Numbered from the stretch's first letter, positions 56,309-64,000 are shown. The stretch: 64,000 nucleotides of DNA from Sphingomonas jeddahensis (GCF_001981525.1 NZ_MPSB01000006.1:116385-180384), one strand, 5' to 3'. The notes: a model not told the origin generated them from the sequence alone. Translations and numbers: made by a program.

Positions 56309-58111
56309 ATGGCCAAGATCGTGCGCATCGGCGGCGCGGGTGGGTTTTTGGGCGACAGTTCTGTCGCCGCGCCGCAGCTGCTGGCGGGCGGCAAGCTCGA
56401 TTACATGATCCTTGATTACCTCGCCGAGGCGACCATGGCGCCGCTCGGTCAGCTCAAGCAGGCGCGGCCTGACCAGGGCTATGCGCGCGACTTCACCGAA
56501 TGGGTGTGGAAGGACAATCTGCGCGAGTTCAAGGCGCAGGGCGTTCGCGTCGTCACCAATGCGGGTGGAGTCAATCCGGAGTCCTGCCGGGCGCGAATGG
56601 AGGAAATCGCGGCAGAAGCGGGTATTTCCTTCAAGATCGCGATCGTCAGCGGCGACGACCTGATCGACCGCGTACCCGATCTTGCCGCGGCGGGGACGAC
56701 CGAGATGTTTTCCGGCGCGCCATTCCCCGACCCGAAGAAGGTTTGGACCGCCAACGCCTATCTCGGTGGCGGGCCGATCGCGGCGGCGCTGGCGGCCGGG
56801 GCGGAGGTGGTCATCACCGGCCGCGTCGTCGACAGCGCGCTGACCCTGGGGCCGTTGATGCACGAGTTTGGCTGGGGCCCGGACGATCATGATCGGCTGT
56901 CGGCCGGCTCGCTCGCCGGGCATGTGATCGAGTGCGGGGCGCAGGCGACCGGCGGGCTGTTCACCGACTGGGAGGATGTGCCTGACTGGGCGCACATCGG
57001 CTATCCCGTGATCGAATGCCACGCTGACGGCGACTTCGTAGTCACCAAGCCGGAAGGCACGGGCGGGCTGGTCTCGCCAGCGGCCGTGGCCGAGCAGATC
57101 CTCTACGAGGTCGGCGATCCGCAGGCTTATGCGCTGCCCGACGTGGTGTGCGATTTCTCGCAGCTGAGCGTCGCGGCGGAAGGCGAGGGGCGCGTGCGCG
57201 TATCAAACGCCAAGGGGTATCCGCCGACCGGCAAGCTCAAGACCTGCGTTACCTATGAGAACGGCCACCGCTTCATCGGCATCATGCCCGTTGTCGGGCG
57301 TGACGCGGCAAAGAAGGCTGCAGCGCAGGCGCAGGCGGTGCTGACTCGCGTCGGCGAGATGCTGCGCGGGCGCAACCTGCCGCCGCTGCGCGATACACGG
57401 GTCGAGCTGCTGGGGACGGAGGCGAGCTATGGGGCGCAGGCGAACCCGGCGCTGGCCGGCGCGCGCGAGGTGATCGCACGGATCGGTGCGGAGCATGATG
57501 ATGCGGAGGCACTCGGCCTGCTGATGCGCGAGTTCGATTCGCCGACCACTTCGATGAGCGTCGGCTCGACCGGCTGGTTCGGCGCGCGCCCGACGATTTC
57601 GCCCGTGGCGCAGGTGTTCTCGCTGCTGGTCGATGGCGGGTCGGCGGCGGCACGGGTGTCGCTCGGCAGCGAGACGATCGCGGTGGCTAATCCTGCGCCG
57701 GCGATGCCGTTCGAGCCGGCCATGATCGAGCGGCCGGTGGTGGAGGATGCGGCAGACGGCGACGATCTGGTCGAGGTGGAGCTGATCGAGCTTGCCTGGG
57801 CACGATCGGGCGACAAGGGCGATGCGTTCAACGTCGGTGTGATCGCGCGGCGGCCGGAATACCTGCCGTGGATCCGCGCGGGGCTGACGGAGGAAGCGGT
57901 GAAGGCGTTCTTTGCGCATGAGTTCGAAGGCGCGTCACACCCAGAGGTGCGGCGATATGAGCTGCCGGGGATGAACGCGATCAACCTGCACTGCATCCAG
58001 TCGCTGGGTGGCGGGCAGTTCGCAAGCTTGCGGCTCGATCCGCTGGCGAAGGGCAAGGCGCAGCAGTTGCTGGATATGAAGGTGATGGTGCCGCGGGCGC
58101 TGGTGGGCTGA
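56309..58111 (+). CDS. AtuA-like acyclic terpene utilisation family protein (DUF1446)
   Basis: The protein has 600 residues. KIVRIGGAGGFLGDSSVAAPQLL, YLAEATMAPLGQLKQARPDQGYARDF, VTNAGGVNPESC and ITGRVVDSALTLGPLMHEFGWG are DUF1446 blocks. The C-terminal region LIELAWARSGDKGDAFNVGVIARRPEYLPWI is the second, ferredoxin-like domain of the family. AtuA in Pseudomonas belongs to the citronellol/geraniol pathway, but no atuC-H-like genes are here, and its reaction is unknown. Its Shine-Dalgarno sequence lies in a family C arm. Function should be taken as unknown. Confidence 0.88.
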   Translation: MAKIVRIGGAGGFLGDSSVAAPQLLAGGKLDYMILDYLAEATMAPLGQLKQARPDQGYARDFTEWVWKDNLREFKAQGVRVVTNAGGVNPESCRARMEEIAAEAGISFKIAIVSGDDLIDRVPDLAAAGTTEMFSGAPFPDPKKVWTANAYLGGGPIAAALAAGAEVVITGRVVDSALTLGPLMHEFGWGPDDHDRLSAGSLAGHVIECGAQATGGLFTDWEDVPDWAHIGYPVIECHADGDFVVTKPEGTGGLVSPAAVAEQILYEVGDPQAYALPDVVCDFSQLSVAAEGEGRVRVSNAKGYPPTGKLKTCVTYENGHRFIGIMPVVGRDAAKKAAAQAQAVLTRVGEMLRGRNLPPLRDTRVELLGTEASYGAQANPALAGAREVIARIGAEHDDAEALGLLMREFDSPTTSMSVGSTGWFGARPTISPVAQVFSLLVDGGSAAARVSLGSETIAVANPAPAMPFEPAMIERPVVEDAADGDDLVEVELIELAWARSGDKGDAFNVGVIARRPEYLPWIRAGLTEEAVKAFFAHEFEGASHPEVRRYELPGMNAINLHCIQSLGGGQFASLRLDPLAKGKAQQLLDMKVMVPRALVG

Positions 58112-58115
58112 GGCT

Positions 58116-58363
58116 CGTCATCTCGGGCTTGGCCCGGAACCCAAGGTGCCGTGGGCGGTGACGTTGGTGGGCCAGAACGCAAGCAATCCCCGTCATGCCG
58201 GCCTTGTGCCGGCATCCAGCCACCCGCGAGCTTATCCGTCGTTGAATGTGCGGAACCCTGGAAGCCGGCACAAGGCCGGCATGACGGATGGGGTGAGGGT
58301 TGCTCGATTCATGCGCGCCAGTGTTCGCGGAGCCTTGGATCCCGGCGCGAGGCCGGGATGACA
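58116..58363. repeat. array of family B elements
   Basis: A degenerate arm (CGTCATCTCGGGCTTGGCCC, 58117 on), then a full pair (CATGCCGGCCTTGTGCCGGC with the inverted GCCGGCACAAGGCCGGC, about 58194-58282), then a single arm (ATCCCGGCGCGAGGCCGGG-ATGAC, about 58339-58361). It fills the 279-bp gap between the converging AtuA-like and rpoN genes. Confidence 0.85.
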
Positions 58364-58390
58364 GGGTGATAGCGGGGATGCTCCGCTCCC

Positions 58391-59869
58391 TTAACCTCCG
58401 CCCAGCGCCCGTTGGCGCCTGCGTTGCACCGAGCTGCCGATCCCCATTGCCTCGCGGTATTTCGCCACGGTGCGACGCGCGATGTCGAAGCCCTTGGCGT
58501 TGAGCAGTTCCACAATGGTGTCATCGCTCAGCACCTTGGCGCCTTCGTTGGCGATGAGGCCCTTGATGGCGCTCTTCACTGCTTCGGCGGACACCGCATC
58601 GCCGCCGTCTGCCGCCTGGATCGCGGAGGTAAAGAAGTATTTCAGCTCGAACAGCCCGCGGGCGCAGCTGAGATATTTGTTCGAGGTCACCCGGCTGACG
58701 GTTGATTCGTGCATCTCGATCGCATCGGCGACCTGGCGCAGCGTCAGCGGGCGGAGGTGCGACACGCCGTGGAGGAAGAACGCTTCCTGCTGGCGCACGA
58801 TCTCGGTTGCGACGCGGATGATCGTTCTCTGACGCTGATCGAGCGCTTTCACCAGCCAGTTGGCGCTGGCCAGCATGTCCCCCAGCCATGCCTTGCTCGC
58901 CTTGTCCTGCGAGCCGGTGGCGAGCTCCGCATGATACCGCCGGTTGACCAGCACGCGGGGCAGCGAGGACTGGTCGAGCTCCACCACCCAGCCGCCGCGC
59001 GAGCGGCGCACGTGAAGGTCCGGTGAGACCGCCTGCATCGGTTCGCCGCCGAAGCGCAGACCGGGCTTGGGATCATAGCCGCGCAACTCGCGGATCATGT
59101 CCGCCATGTCCTCGTCATCGACCTGGCAGATGCGCTTCAGCCTGTTGAGGTCGCCCCGCGCGACCAGATCGAGGTTGTCGATCAGCTGCGCCATGCAGGG
59201 ATCGTAGCGATCCGCCTCCTTCGCCTGCAATGCAATGCATTCCGCAAGATCGCGTGCGCCTACGCCGGTGGGATCGAAGGTCTGGATGATGGCGAGCACG
59301 CGCTCAACCTGCGCCAGCGCCACGCCGAGCCGGTTCGCCACGTCGAGCAGGCTGGTGGTGAGGTAGCCAGCCTCGTCGATCAGGTCGATCAGGTGCTGCG
59401 CGACGAACAGGTCCGCGCCCGATAGGGCTTGGCCGGCCTGTTCGAGCAAGTGATCGGCGAGCGAGAGATCGCTGGCCGCGAAGGCATCGAGATCCGGTGC
59501 ATCCTCGCCCGAGCCGCTCGTCGTACCGGTCAGCCCCAGGCCATCGCCCGCCGCGCGGTCGCTGGGGCCGTCATCGAAGCGTTCGGCGGCGATGTCGACG
59601 TCCAGCGACTCGCCTGCTGCCTCGCCGTTCATCACGAGTTCGTCGGCGGTCGCGGGCTCGTCGCGGACGGCGTCCGGCTCACGCTCGGCGACGGGACCAT
59701 CGTCGGGGAGAGCGGCGGCTTCGAGCAGCGGGTTCTTCTCGATCTCCTCGGCGATGACGCCTTCGACCTCGAGGTTGGACAGCGCGAGCAGCTTGATCGC
59801 CTGCTGCAGTTGCGGCGTCATTACCAGCGATTGCGACTGGCGCAGATCGAGGCGTGGGGCGAGGCTCAT
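58391..59869 (-). CDS. rpoN: RNA polymerase factor sigma-54
   Basis: The protein has 492 residues. The N-terminal Gln-rich region I (LRQSQSLVMTPQLQQAIKLLALSNLEVEG), an acidic region II (about 60-125), the core-binding region and the C-terminal DNA-binding part are all present. The RpoN box is ARRTVAKYRE at about 464-473. The helix-turn-helix lies in LRQVADAIEMHESTVSRVTSNKYL. Sigma-54 directs promoters that need AAA+ activators. It is downstream of lptB on the same strand, with a family B repeat between. Confidence 0.96.
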   Translation of the reverse strand: MSLAPRLDLRQSQSLVMTPQLQQAIKLLALSNLEVEGVIAEEIEKNPLLEAAALPDDGPVAEREPDAVRDEPATADELVMNGEAAGESLDVDIAAERFDDGPSDRAAGDGLGLTGTTSGSGEDAPDLDAFAASDLSLADHLLEQAGQALSGADLFVAQHLIDLIDEAGYLTTSLLDVANRLGVALAQVERVLAIIQTFDPTGVGARDLAECIALQAKEADRYDPCMAQLIDNLDLVARGDLNRLKRICQVDDEDMADMIRELRGYDPKPGLRFGGEPMQAVSPDLHVRRSRGGWVVELDQSSLPRVLVNRRYHAELATGSQDKASKAWLGDMLASANWLVKALDQRQRTIIRVATEIVRQQEAFFLHGVSHLRPLTLRQVADAIEMHESTVSRVTSNKYLSCARGLFELKYFFTSAIQAADGGDAVSAEAVKSAIKGLIANEGAKVLSDDTIVELLNAKGFDIARRTVAKYREAMGIGSSVQRRRQRALGGG

Positions 59870-59888
59870 GCCCTGCGGTTCACATCTT

Positions 59889-59982
59889 CGTCATGCCAGC
59901 CTGGTCCCGGCATCCGCACCGCGGCAGACCTGACGGTCGGAGGGTGTGGAGCAGTGAGTCCCCGCACGACGCCGAAATGACG
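59889..59982. repeat. family B palindromic element between lptB and rpoN
   Basis: Left arm CGTCATGCCAGCCTGGTCCCGG. Right arm GTCCCCGCACGACGCCG ending in AATGACGGG. It is degenerate. Its place just downstream of lptB suggests termination or processing between lptB and rpoN. Confidence 0.7.
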
Positions 59983-60037
59983 GGAGGCCAGGTGGCTAGC
60001 TTTCGCCAGAGTCGAGGCGAGCGAGACAGGCATGTGT

Positions 60038-60814
60038 TTAGAGCGAAAACTCTTCGCCGAGGTACAGCCGGCGCACGTTGGGATCGGCCACCAAGTCCGC
60101 CGGCGCCCCGGTGAACAGGACGCGCCCGTCATAGATGATGTAGCCGCGATCGACGATGTCGAGCGTCTCGCGGACGTTGTGATCAGTGATCAGCACGCCG
60201 ATGCCACGACGCTTCAGATCCTTCACGAGCCCGCGGATATCGGCGATCGACAGCGGGTCAATGCCGGCGAACGGCTCGTCGAGCAGGATGATCGTCGGGT
60301 CGGCGGCCAGCGCGCGGGCGATCTCCGCCCGGCGACGCTCGCCGCCCGACAGCGCCATGGCGGGGGCGTCGCGCAGGCGGGTGAGGCCGAATTCATCGAG
60401 CAGCGTATCGAGCTTGCGCTGCCGCGCCACCGCATCGGGTTCTGCGAGTTCGAGCACGGTGAGGATGTTCTTTTCGATCGTCAGCCCGCGGAAGATCGAG
60501 GTTTCCTGCGGCAGATAGCCGAGACCGAGGATCGCGCGACGGTACATCGGCAGACCGGTGATGTCTTCGCCATCCAGCATGATGCGGCCGGCGTCCGGCT
60601 TCACCAGACCCATCACCGAATAGAAGCAGGTCGTCTTGCCCGCGCCGTTCGGGCCGAGAAGGCCGACCACCTCGCCGCGACCGACCGACACCGACACGTC
60701 GCTCAGCACGACTCGCTTGTCGTAGGACTTGGCGATCGAGACGACCTGAAGCCCGTCCGAAACCGGCGCTTCGTGCACCGGCTCCACCTGATCAAGGGTC
60801 GTGACGTCGTCCAT
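60038..60814 (-). CDS. lptB: LptB, ABC ATPase of the lipopolysaccharide-type transport system
   Basis: The protein has 258 residues. Walker A is LLGPNGAGKTT (52-62), the ABC signature is ALSGGERRRAEIARAL, Walker B is IILLDEPFAGIDP, and VLITDHNVRETLDI follows. PVHEAPVSDGLQVVSIAKSYDK is an N-terminal extension. LptB drives LptFG to extract lipid from the inner membrane and push it along LptC-LptA-LptD. It follows lptA after 102 bp in rnd-lptC-lptA-lptB. Confidence 0.95.
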   Translation of the reverse strand: MDDVTTLDQVEPVHEAPVSDGLQVVSIAKSYDKRVVLSDVSVSVGRGEVVGLLGPNGAGKTTCFYSVMGLVKPDAGRIMLDGEDITGLPMYRRAILGLGYLPQETSIFRGLTIEKNILTVLELAEPDAVARQRKLDTLLDEFGLTRLRDAPAMALSGGERRRAEIARALAADPTIILLDEPFAGIDPLSIADIRGLVKDLKRRGIGVLITDHNVRETLDIVDRGYIIYDGRVLFTGAPADLVADPNVRRLYLGEEFSL

Positions 60815-60916
60815 CGCTCGCTTCTGCCTCGCAGGTCATTGCAATCGACGCGGCGATGCGCATCGATTGGCAGGAATCATGCATGAGGAGCGGCCCGAGG
60901 GGAACCCCCGATGCGA

Positions 60917-61444
60917 TCAGTTGCGTTTGGGCACCGAGAAAGTGCCGGTCACGCGGCCCGACGGCGTGGTGGTCGTGCCCCCCGGTGCGGCGGTTCCGCC
61001 GCCACGCACCGACGAGCCGTCGATCACTGCCCGGCCGGTATCGAGGTTGATTGTCAGCCGCCCGCCGTTGACGGTGTTCCCGCCCTGCGTCAGCGTCACC
61101 GCGCCGACCATGGTGATGACTCGGCGATTGAGATCATACACCGCATATTGGCTGCGTGCCGTCTGATCGGGTCGGCGCACGACCACACCGCCCGCGGCAT
61201 CGAGCCGGGAGACCTGCGGATTCCCGCCGACCACCTGGCCTGTATAATTCACCGTCATGCGCGCCGCGTTGAGCGACATTTCCGCCTGGCGCACCGCGAC
61301 ATTGCCCGACAGAACAGCCCGATTGGCGCGATCCTGCAGCTCGATCGTGTCGGCGCCGAAGTCGATCGGCGCGTTCGTGTTGTGGCGCGTCTGCGCCGCC
61401 GCGCCGGAAGCGAGCAGGAGGGTGAGGAGGACCGCACGTTTCAT
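60917..61444 (-). CDS. lptA: LptA, periplasmic lipid-bridge protein
   Basis: The protein has 175 residues. A signal peptide (RAVLLTLLLASGAAAQ, cleavage after about residue 17) precedes the OstA-like beta-jellyroll: DTIELQDRANRAVLSGNVAVRQAEMSL and VTLTQGGNTVNGGRLTINLDTG. LptA forms the periplasmic bridge to the outer-membrane LptD. It starts 6 bp after the lptC stop. The last ~40 residues are Gly/Thr-rich and probably flexible. Confidence 0.9.
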   Translation of the reverse strand: MKRAVLLTLLLASGAAAQTRHNTNAPIDFGADTIELQDRANRAVLSGNVAVRQAEMSLNAARMTVNYTGQVVGGNPQVSRLDAAGGVVVRRPDQTARSQYAVYDLNRRVITMVGAVTLTQGGNTVNGGRLTINLDTGRAVIDGSSVRGGGTAAPGGTTTTPSGRVTGTFSVPKRN

Positions 61445-61450
61445 GGCGCG

Positions 61451-62089
61451 CTATCTCGCCCCTCGCGGGTTCACGCGCAAGCGGGCATTGCCGCGTAAAG
61501 TGACGGTTCGCGCCTCAAGATCGGCATCGAGGCGGTTGGCGCTGAACCTGCCCTGCGAAACGGTGCCGGTGACGGAGCCGCTTGATTGCAGCGTGCGGCT
61601 CTTCAGGTCCACCGTCGCATCCTGCGTGTCGAGCGTGTAGTTGTTGGGGCCACGGAAGGCGATCGGGCCGTCGACCTTCACCTTCTCGCTTTCCATGTCG
61701 TAACGCCCGGTGGGGGCGGTAAGCGTGGCGGGGCCGTCCTGCAGGCGGATCTGTGCGGCGAGCTCGTCAATCTCGACCACCGGCTCGGCCGAGCTTTTCT
61801 GCACCGCGGAGCCGGCATTGAGGGTGAACGGCTGGCCCTTGGCGTCCGAGCCGCGATATTGCGCGCTCTGGATCTTCAGCCGCTCCTTGGCGACCTCGAC
61901 CTTGTTCTTGTCGAGCACGAAGGACACGTCACCGCCGGTGGTCAGCGGTGCCATCACCAGGAACGCGGCAAGGACGCCGATCAGCACCGGCAGCAGCCAG
62001 TGGGCAAGCCCAACCAGCCGGTCATGCCGGCTGCCCGGGGCGGCCCAGCGCTGACGCTTGCTGCGTTCCCGGACGGCGATGTCAGACAT
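61451..62089 (-). CDS. lptC: LptC, membrane-anchored periplasmic lipid-transfer protein
   Basis: The protein has 212 residues from ATG 62089; the longer frame upstream overlaps rnd and is unlike the family. One membrane helix (AHWLLPVLIGVLAAFLVMAPL, about 30-50) is followed by the LptC jellyroll (VEVAKERLKIQSAQYRGSDAKGQPFTLNAGSAVQKSS) and a longer C-terminal repeat region (TGRYDMESEKVKVDGPIAF). Its start overlaps the rnd stop by 8 bp, which suggests translational coupling. Confidence 0.9.
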   Translation of the reverse strand: MSDIAVRERSKRQRWAAPGSRHDRLVGLAHWLLPVLIGVLAAFLVMAPLTTGGDVSFVLDKNKVEVAKERLKIQSAQYRGSDAKGQPFTLNAGSAVQKSSAEPVVEIDELAAQIRLQDGPATLTAPTGRYDMESEKVKVDGPIAFRGPNNYTLDTQDATVDLKSRTLQSSGSVTGTVSQGRFSANRLDADLEARTVTLRGNARLRVNPRGAR

Positions 62090-62702
62090 GCGCGAAGATG
62101 TCGGCTTCCGGCCAGCCGGCAAGATCGAGTTCCGCGCGATGCGGCAGGAAGTCGAAGCATGCCTGCGCGAGGGCGGTGCGGCCTTCGCGGGCGAGGCGGC
62201 GGTCGAGCTCCTCGCGCAAGCGGTGGAGATAGCGGACGTCGGAAGCGGCATATTCGCGCTGCGCCTCGCTCAGTTCCGGCCCGCCCCAATCGGAGGATTG
62301 CTGCTGCTTGGAGATTTCCTGGCCGAGCAACTCGCGCACCAGCTCCTTCAGCCCGTGGCGATCGGTATAGGTGCGCACCAGGCGCGACGCGATCTTGGTG
62401 CAATAGACCGGCGCTGCGACGATCCCCATGTAATGGCGGATCGCAGCGATATCGAAGCGGCCGAAGTGATAGAGCTTCAGCCGGGCCGGATCGGCAAGCG
62501 CGGCGCGCAGATTGGGGGCCGCATAGTCAGACCCGGGGTTGAAGCGCACGAGATGCTCATCGCCCAACCCGTCGGAGATTTGCAGCAGGCAGAGCCGGTC
62601 GCGCGGCGTGATGAGCCCCATTGTCTCGGTGTCGACGGCAAGCGGGGCGCCGGGCGCGAACACGTCACCCGGCAGATCTTCTTCATGGAAATGAACGGCC
62701 AT
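62082..62702 (-). CDS. rnd: ribonuclease D-like 3'-5' exonuclease
   Basis: The protein has 206 residues from ATG 62702; ATG 62708 is an alternative. The DEDD nuclease motifs are LAVDTETMGL, YHFGRFDIAAI and YAASDVRYLHRL. It has only the exonuclease domain, lacking the HRDC domains of E. coli RNase D, which is normal for the short alphaproteobacterial form. It trims 3' ends of structured RNAs in known members. It leads rnd-lptC-lptA-lptB and is divergent from the cold-shock gene. Confidence 0.92.
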   Translation of the reverse strand: MAVHFHEEDLPGDVFAPGAPLAVDTETMGLITPRDRLCLLQISDGLGDEHLVRFNPGSDYAAPNLRAALADPARLKLYHFGRFDIAAIRHYMGIVAAPVYCTKIASRLVRTYTDRHGLKELVRELLGQEISKQQQSSDWGGPELSEAQREYAASDVRYLHRLREELDRRLAREGRTALAQACFDFLPHRAELDLAGWPEADIFAHV

Positions 62703-62983
62703 TGGCATGCCGTAGCCTGCCGGCGGGCAAGGCTCAACAACCGTCGGAGATCGGGCGACCTTGCGCTGTTTTGGCGACAAGCTGTGCTTTCAACGCGACA
62801 GTTACGCAATGATCGGCGCGTAATACTTGCTTTTGGCGACGAATCCGTTCGCGGTGCACGCGCCGATGCGCTATGACGAGTCTCGTGGCGCATCAGCTTT
62901 CGCGTCACGAAGTCCTGCGCCGGCCGTCCATCGCGTGGGTCTTGAACCGATTTGCGGGCGGAGCGGGAAGACGAACAGGGTTT
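62703..62983 (+). other. intergenic region before the cold-shock gene, probably holding its promoter and leader
   Basis: About 280 bp between the divergent starts of rnd and the cold-shock gene. I see no gene, tRNA or palindromic repeat in it. Cold-shock mRNAs often have long structured leaders, so part of it is probably transcribed, but I cannot place a promoter. Confidence 0.5.
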
Positions 62984-63811
62984 ATGGGTTACGACAAAGG
63001 TGGCCGCGGCAATCGTGGCGGACGCGGGCGCGACAAGCGCGATGATTTCGGCGGCGGCGACTTCGGTGGTGGCGGCGACTTCGGCGGTGGCGGCTTTGGT
63101 GGCGGCGGTTTCGGCGGCGGCGGCTTCGGCGGCGGTGATCGTGGTGGCTTCGGCGGCGGCGGCGGCTTCCGTGGTGGCGGCGGTGGCGGCTTCGGCGGCG
63201 GCGGCGGCTTCCGCGGCGGCGGTGGTGGTGGCGGCTTCGGCGGCGGCAACCGGATGCCCCCGCAGGTCGTCGGCGAAGGCACCGGCGTGGTCAAGTTCTT
63301 CAACGCGCAGAAGGGCTTCGGCTTCGTCGTGCGCGATGATGGCGGCGAGGACGTGTTCGTTCACATCTCCGCGGTGGAGCAGGCCGGCCTGACGGGCCTG
63401 GCCGAGGGTCAGCCGCTCGGCTTCACCCTGGTCGATCGCGGCGGCCGTATCTCGGCAACCGAGCTGAAGATCGATGGCGAGCCGATGGAAGTGACCGACC
63501 GCGCACCGCCGCGTGACGGCGGCTTCGGCGGCGGCGATCGTGGCTCGCGTGCCGGCGGCGCCGGCGGTGCCGGTGGCACGCAGCGTCAGCTGACCGGCGA
63601 AAAGGCGACCGGCACGGTCAAGTTCTTCAACGCCATGAAGGGCTTCGGCTTCATCCAGCGCGACGACGGACAGCCCGACGCGTTCGTCCACATCTCGGCC
63701 GTCGAGCGCGCCGGCATGACGAGCCTCAACGAGGGCGACCGCCTGTCGTTCGAGCTCGAGGTCGATCGTCGCGGCAAGTACGCTGCGGTGAACCTGTCGA
63801 CGTCCAGCTAA
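62984..63811 (+). CDS. double cold-shock domain protein with a glycine-rich N-terminal region
   Basis: The protein has 275 residues from ATG 62984, preceded by ACAGGG. Residues about 1-90 are nearly all Gly with Phe, Arg and Asp (RGG- and FGGG-type repeats). Two cold-shock domains follow: GTGVVKFFNAQKGFGFVVRDDGGEDVFVHISAVE (about 97-165) and ATGTVKFFNAMKGFGFIQRDDGQPDAFVHISAVE (about 205-272). They are joined by a second, shorter Gly-rich linker. Both domains carry the RNP1 (KGFGF) and RNP2 (VFVHI, AFVHI) motifs. RNA binding and chaperoning are expected. It closes with a terminator at 63841-63872. Confidence 0.93.
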   Translation: MGYDKGGRGNRGGRGRDKRDDFGGGDFGGGGDFGGGGFGGGGFGGGGFGGGDRGGFGGGGGFRGGGGGGFGGGGGFRGGGGGGGFGGGNRMPPQVVGEGTGVVKFFNAQKGFGFVVRDDGGEDVFVHISAVEQAGLTGLAEGQPLGFTLVDRGGRISATELKIDGEPMEVTDRAPPRDGGFGGGDRGSRAGGAGGAGGTQRQLTGEKATGTVKFFNAMKGFGFIQRDDGQPDAFVHISAVERAGMTSLNEGDRLSFELEVDRRGKYAAVNLSTSS

Positions 63812-63840
63812 ACACCCCGCTTCTGCCATAGGAGAGGGAA

Positions 63841-63872
63841 GGGCCGTCCGGGGCAACCGGGCGGCCCATTTT
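63841..63872 (+). terminator. intrinsic terminator after the cold-shock gene
   Basis: 63841-63851 (GGGCCGTCCGG) pairs with 63857-63867 (CCGGGCGGCCC) with one G-T pair, followed by ATTTTC. Confidence 0.85.
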
Positions 63873-63932
63873 CTTTGTGGTCCGGCGCTTGATGTGTGTT
63901 GGGTCCAGCCTGCCTTGTTGAAGCACTTTGCA

Positions 63933-63988
63933 GGCGACGGGCGACGGGCGACGGGCGACGGGCGACGGGCGGCGGGTAACGGGCCGCG
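63933..63988. repeat. 7-bp tandem repeat (GGCGACG)n at the right edge
   Basis: Five exact copies of GGCGACG run from 63933 to 63967, followed by variants GGCGGCG, GGTAACG and GGCCGCG. The window ends in a run of G, so the array may continue beyond it. Confidence 0.85.
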
Positions 63989-64000
63989 GACCGCGGGGGG

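Noticed and set aside
63933..63988. CRISPR array at the right end
   Set aside because: The unit is only 7 bp with no spacers; it is a simple tandem repeat.

Overview
The window is about 64 kb of high-GC chromosome from an alphaproteobacterium, most probably a Sphingomonas or close relative. Several things point there. A DUF1153/SciP cell-cycle regulator, a DUF1013/TrcR regulator and MipZ are all alphaproteobacterial proteins. A serC leader RNA precedes serC-serA. Small overlapping operons dominate. The intergenic spaces carry three families of palindromic elements; the family with the core CTTCGACA-GGCTCAG is one I associate with sphingomonad genomes. This is core chromosome: I see no phage, insertion sequence, integrase, CRISPR array, tRNA or rRNA.

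Layout. 1-6.4 kb: tail of an unknown gene, sciP, a GlsB/YeaQ membrane protein, a SIMPL-domain protein, and a two-gene RND efflux operon. 6.4-11.4 kb: a DUF445 protein and an Mla-type lipid transport operon (STAS-MlaE, MlaF, MlaD, auxiliary lipoprotein). 11.5-20.5 kb: a secreted M20 peptidase; hemC-hemD-mitofilin-like divergent from tsaD-gpsA-DUF1697; an AsmA-type protein; and a 53-residue SDHAF4-like gene. 20.5-26 kb: rRNA methyltransferase, rpe, heparinase II/III-like protein, purH. 26-31.8 kb: a metallo-hydrolase, TrcR, a glycosyltransferase with an LpxH-like phosphatase, and an aspartate aminotransferase. 32-39 kb: fused pabB-pabC, a YcbL-type hydrolase, thiL, a proton-pumping pyrophosphatase, DUF1476, BolA, monothiol glutaredoxin. 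39.4-46.3 kb: a molybdenum hydroxylase operon (Fe-S, FAD, Mo subunits, XdhC, MobA-like) divergent from a GlpQ lipoprotein, then a small lipoprotein and a Sel1-like protein. 46.4-53.2 kb: panC, mipZ with a membrane J-protein, a LOG-family protein, an extensin-like lipoprotein, and serC-serA behind the leader RNA. 53.3-64 kb: a DUF559 endonuclease-like gene framed by repeats, hisZ, purA, an AtuA-like protein, rpoN, lptB, lptA, lptC, rnd, and a glycine-rich double cold-shock protein.

Shared themes are envelope maintenance (RND pump, Mla, AsmA, Lpt, GlpQ, lipoproteins), cell-cycle control (SciP, TrcR, MipZ), and central biosynthesis (heme, purine, serine, histidine, pantothenate, folate, thiamine). 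The least ordinary items are the repeat families and their contact with genes: family C arms place purine-rich Shine-Dalgarno-like sequence before at least two starts and supply the C-terminal tail of the DUF559 protein, and a family B arm encodes the tail of the MobA-like protein. The serC leader appears able to hide the serC ribosome binding site. I did not find a clearly undescribed multi-gene system.
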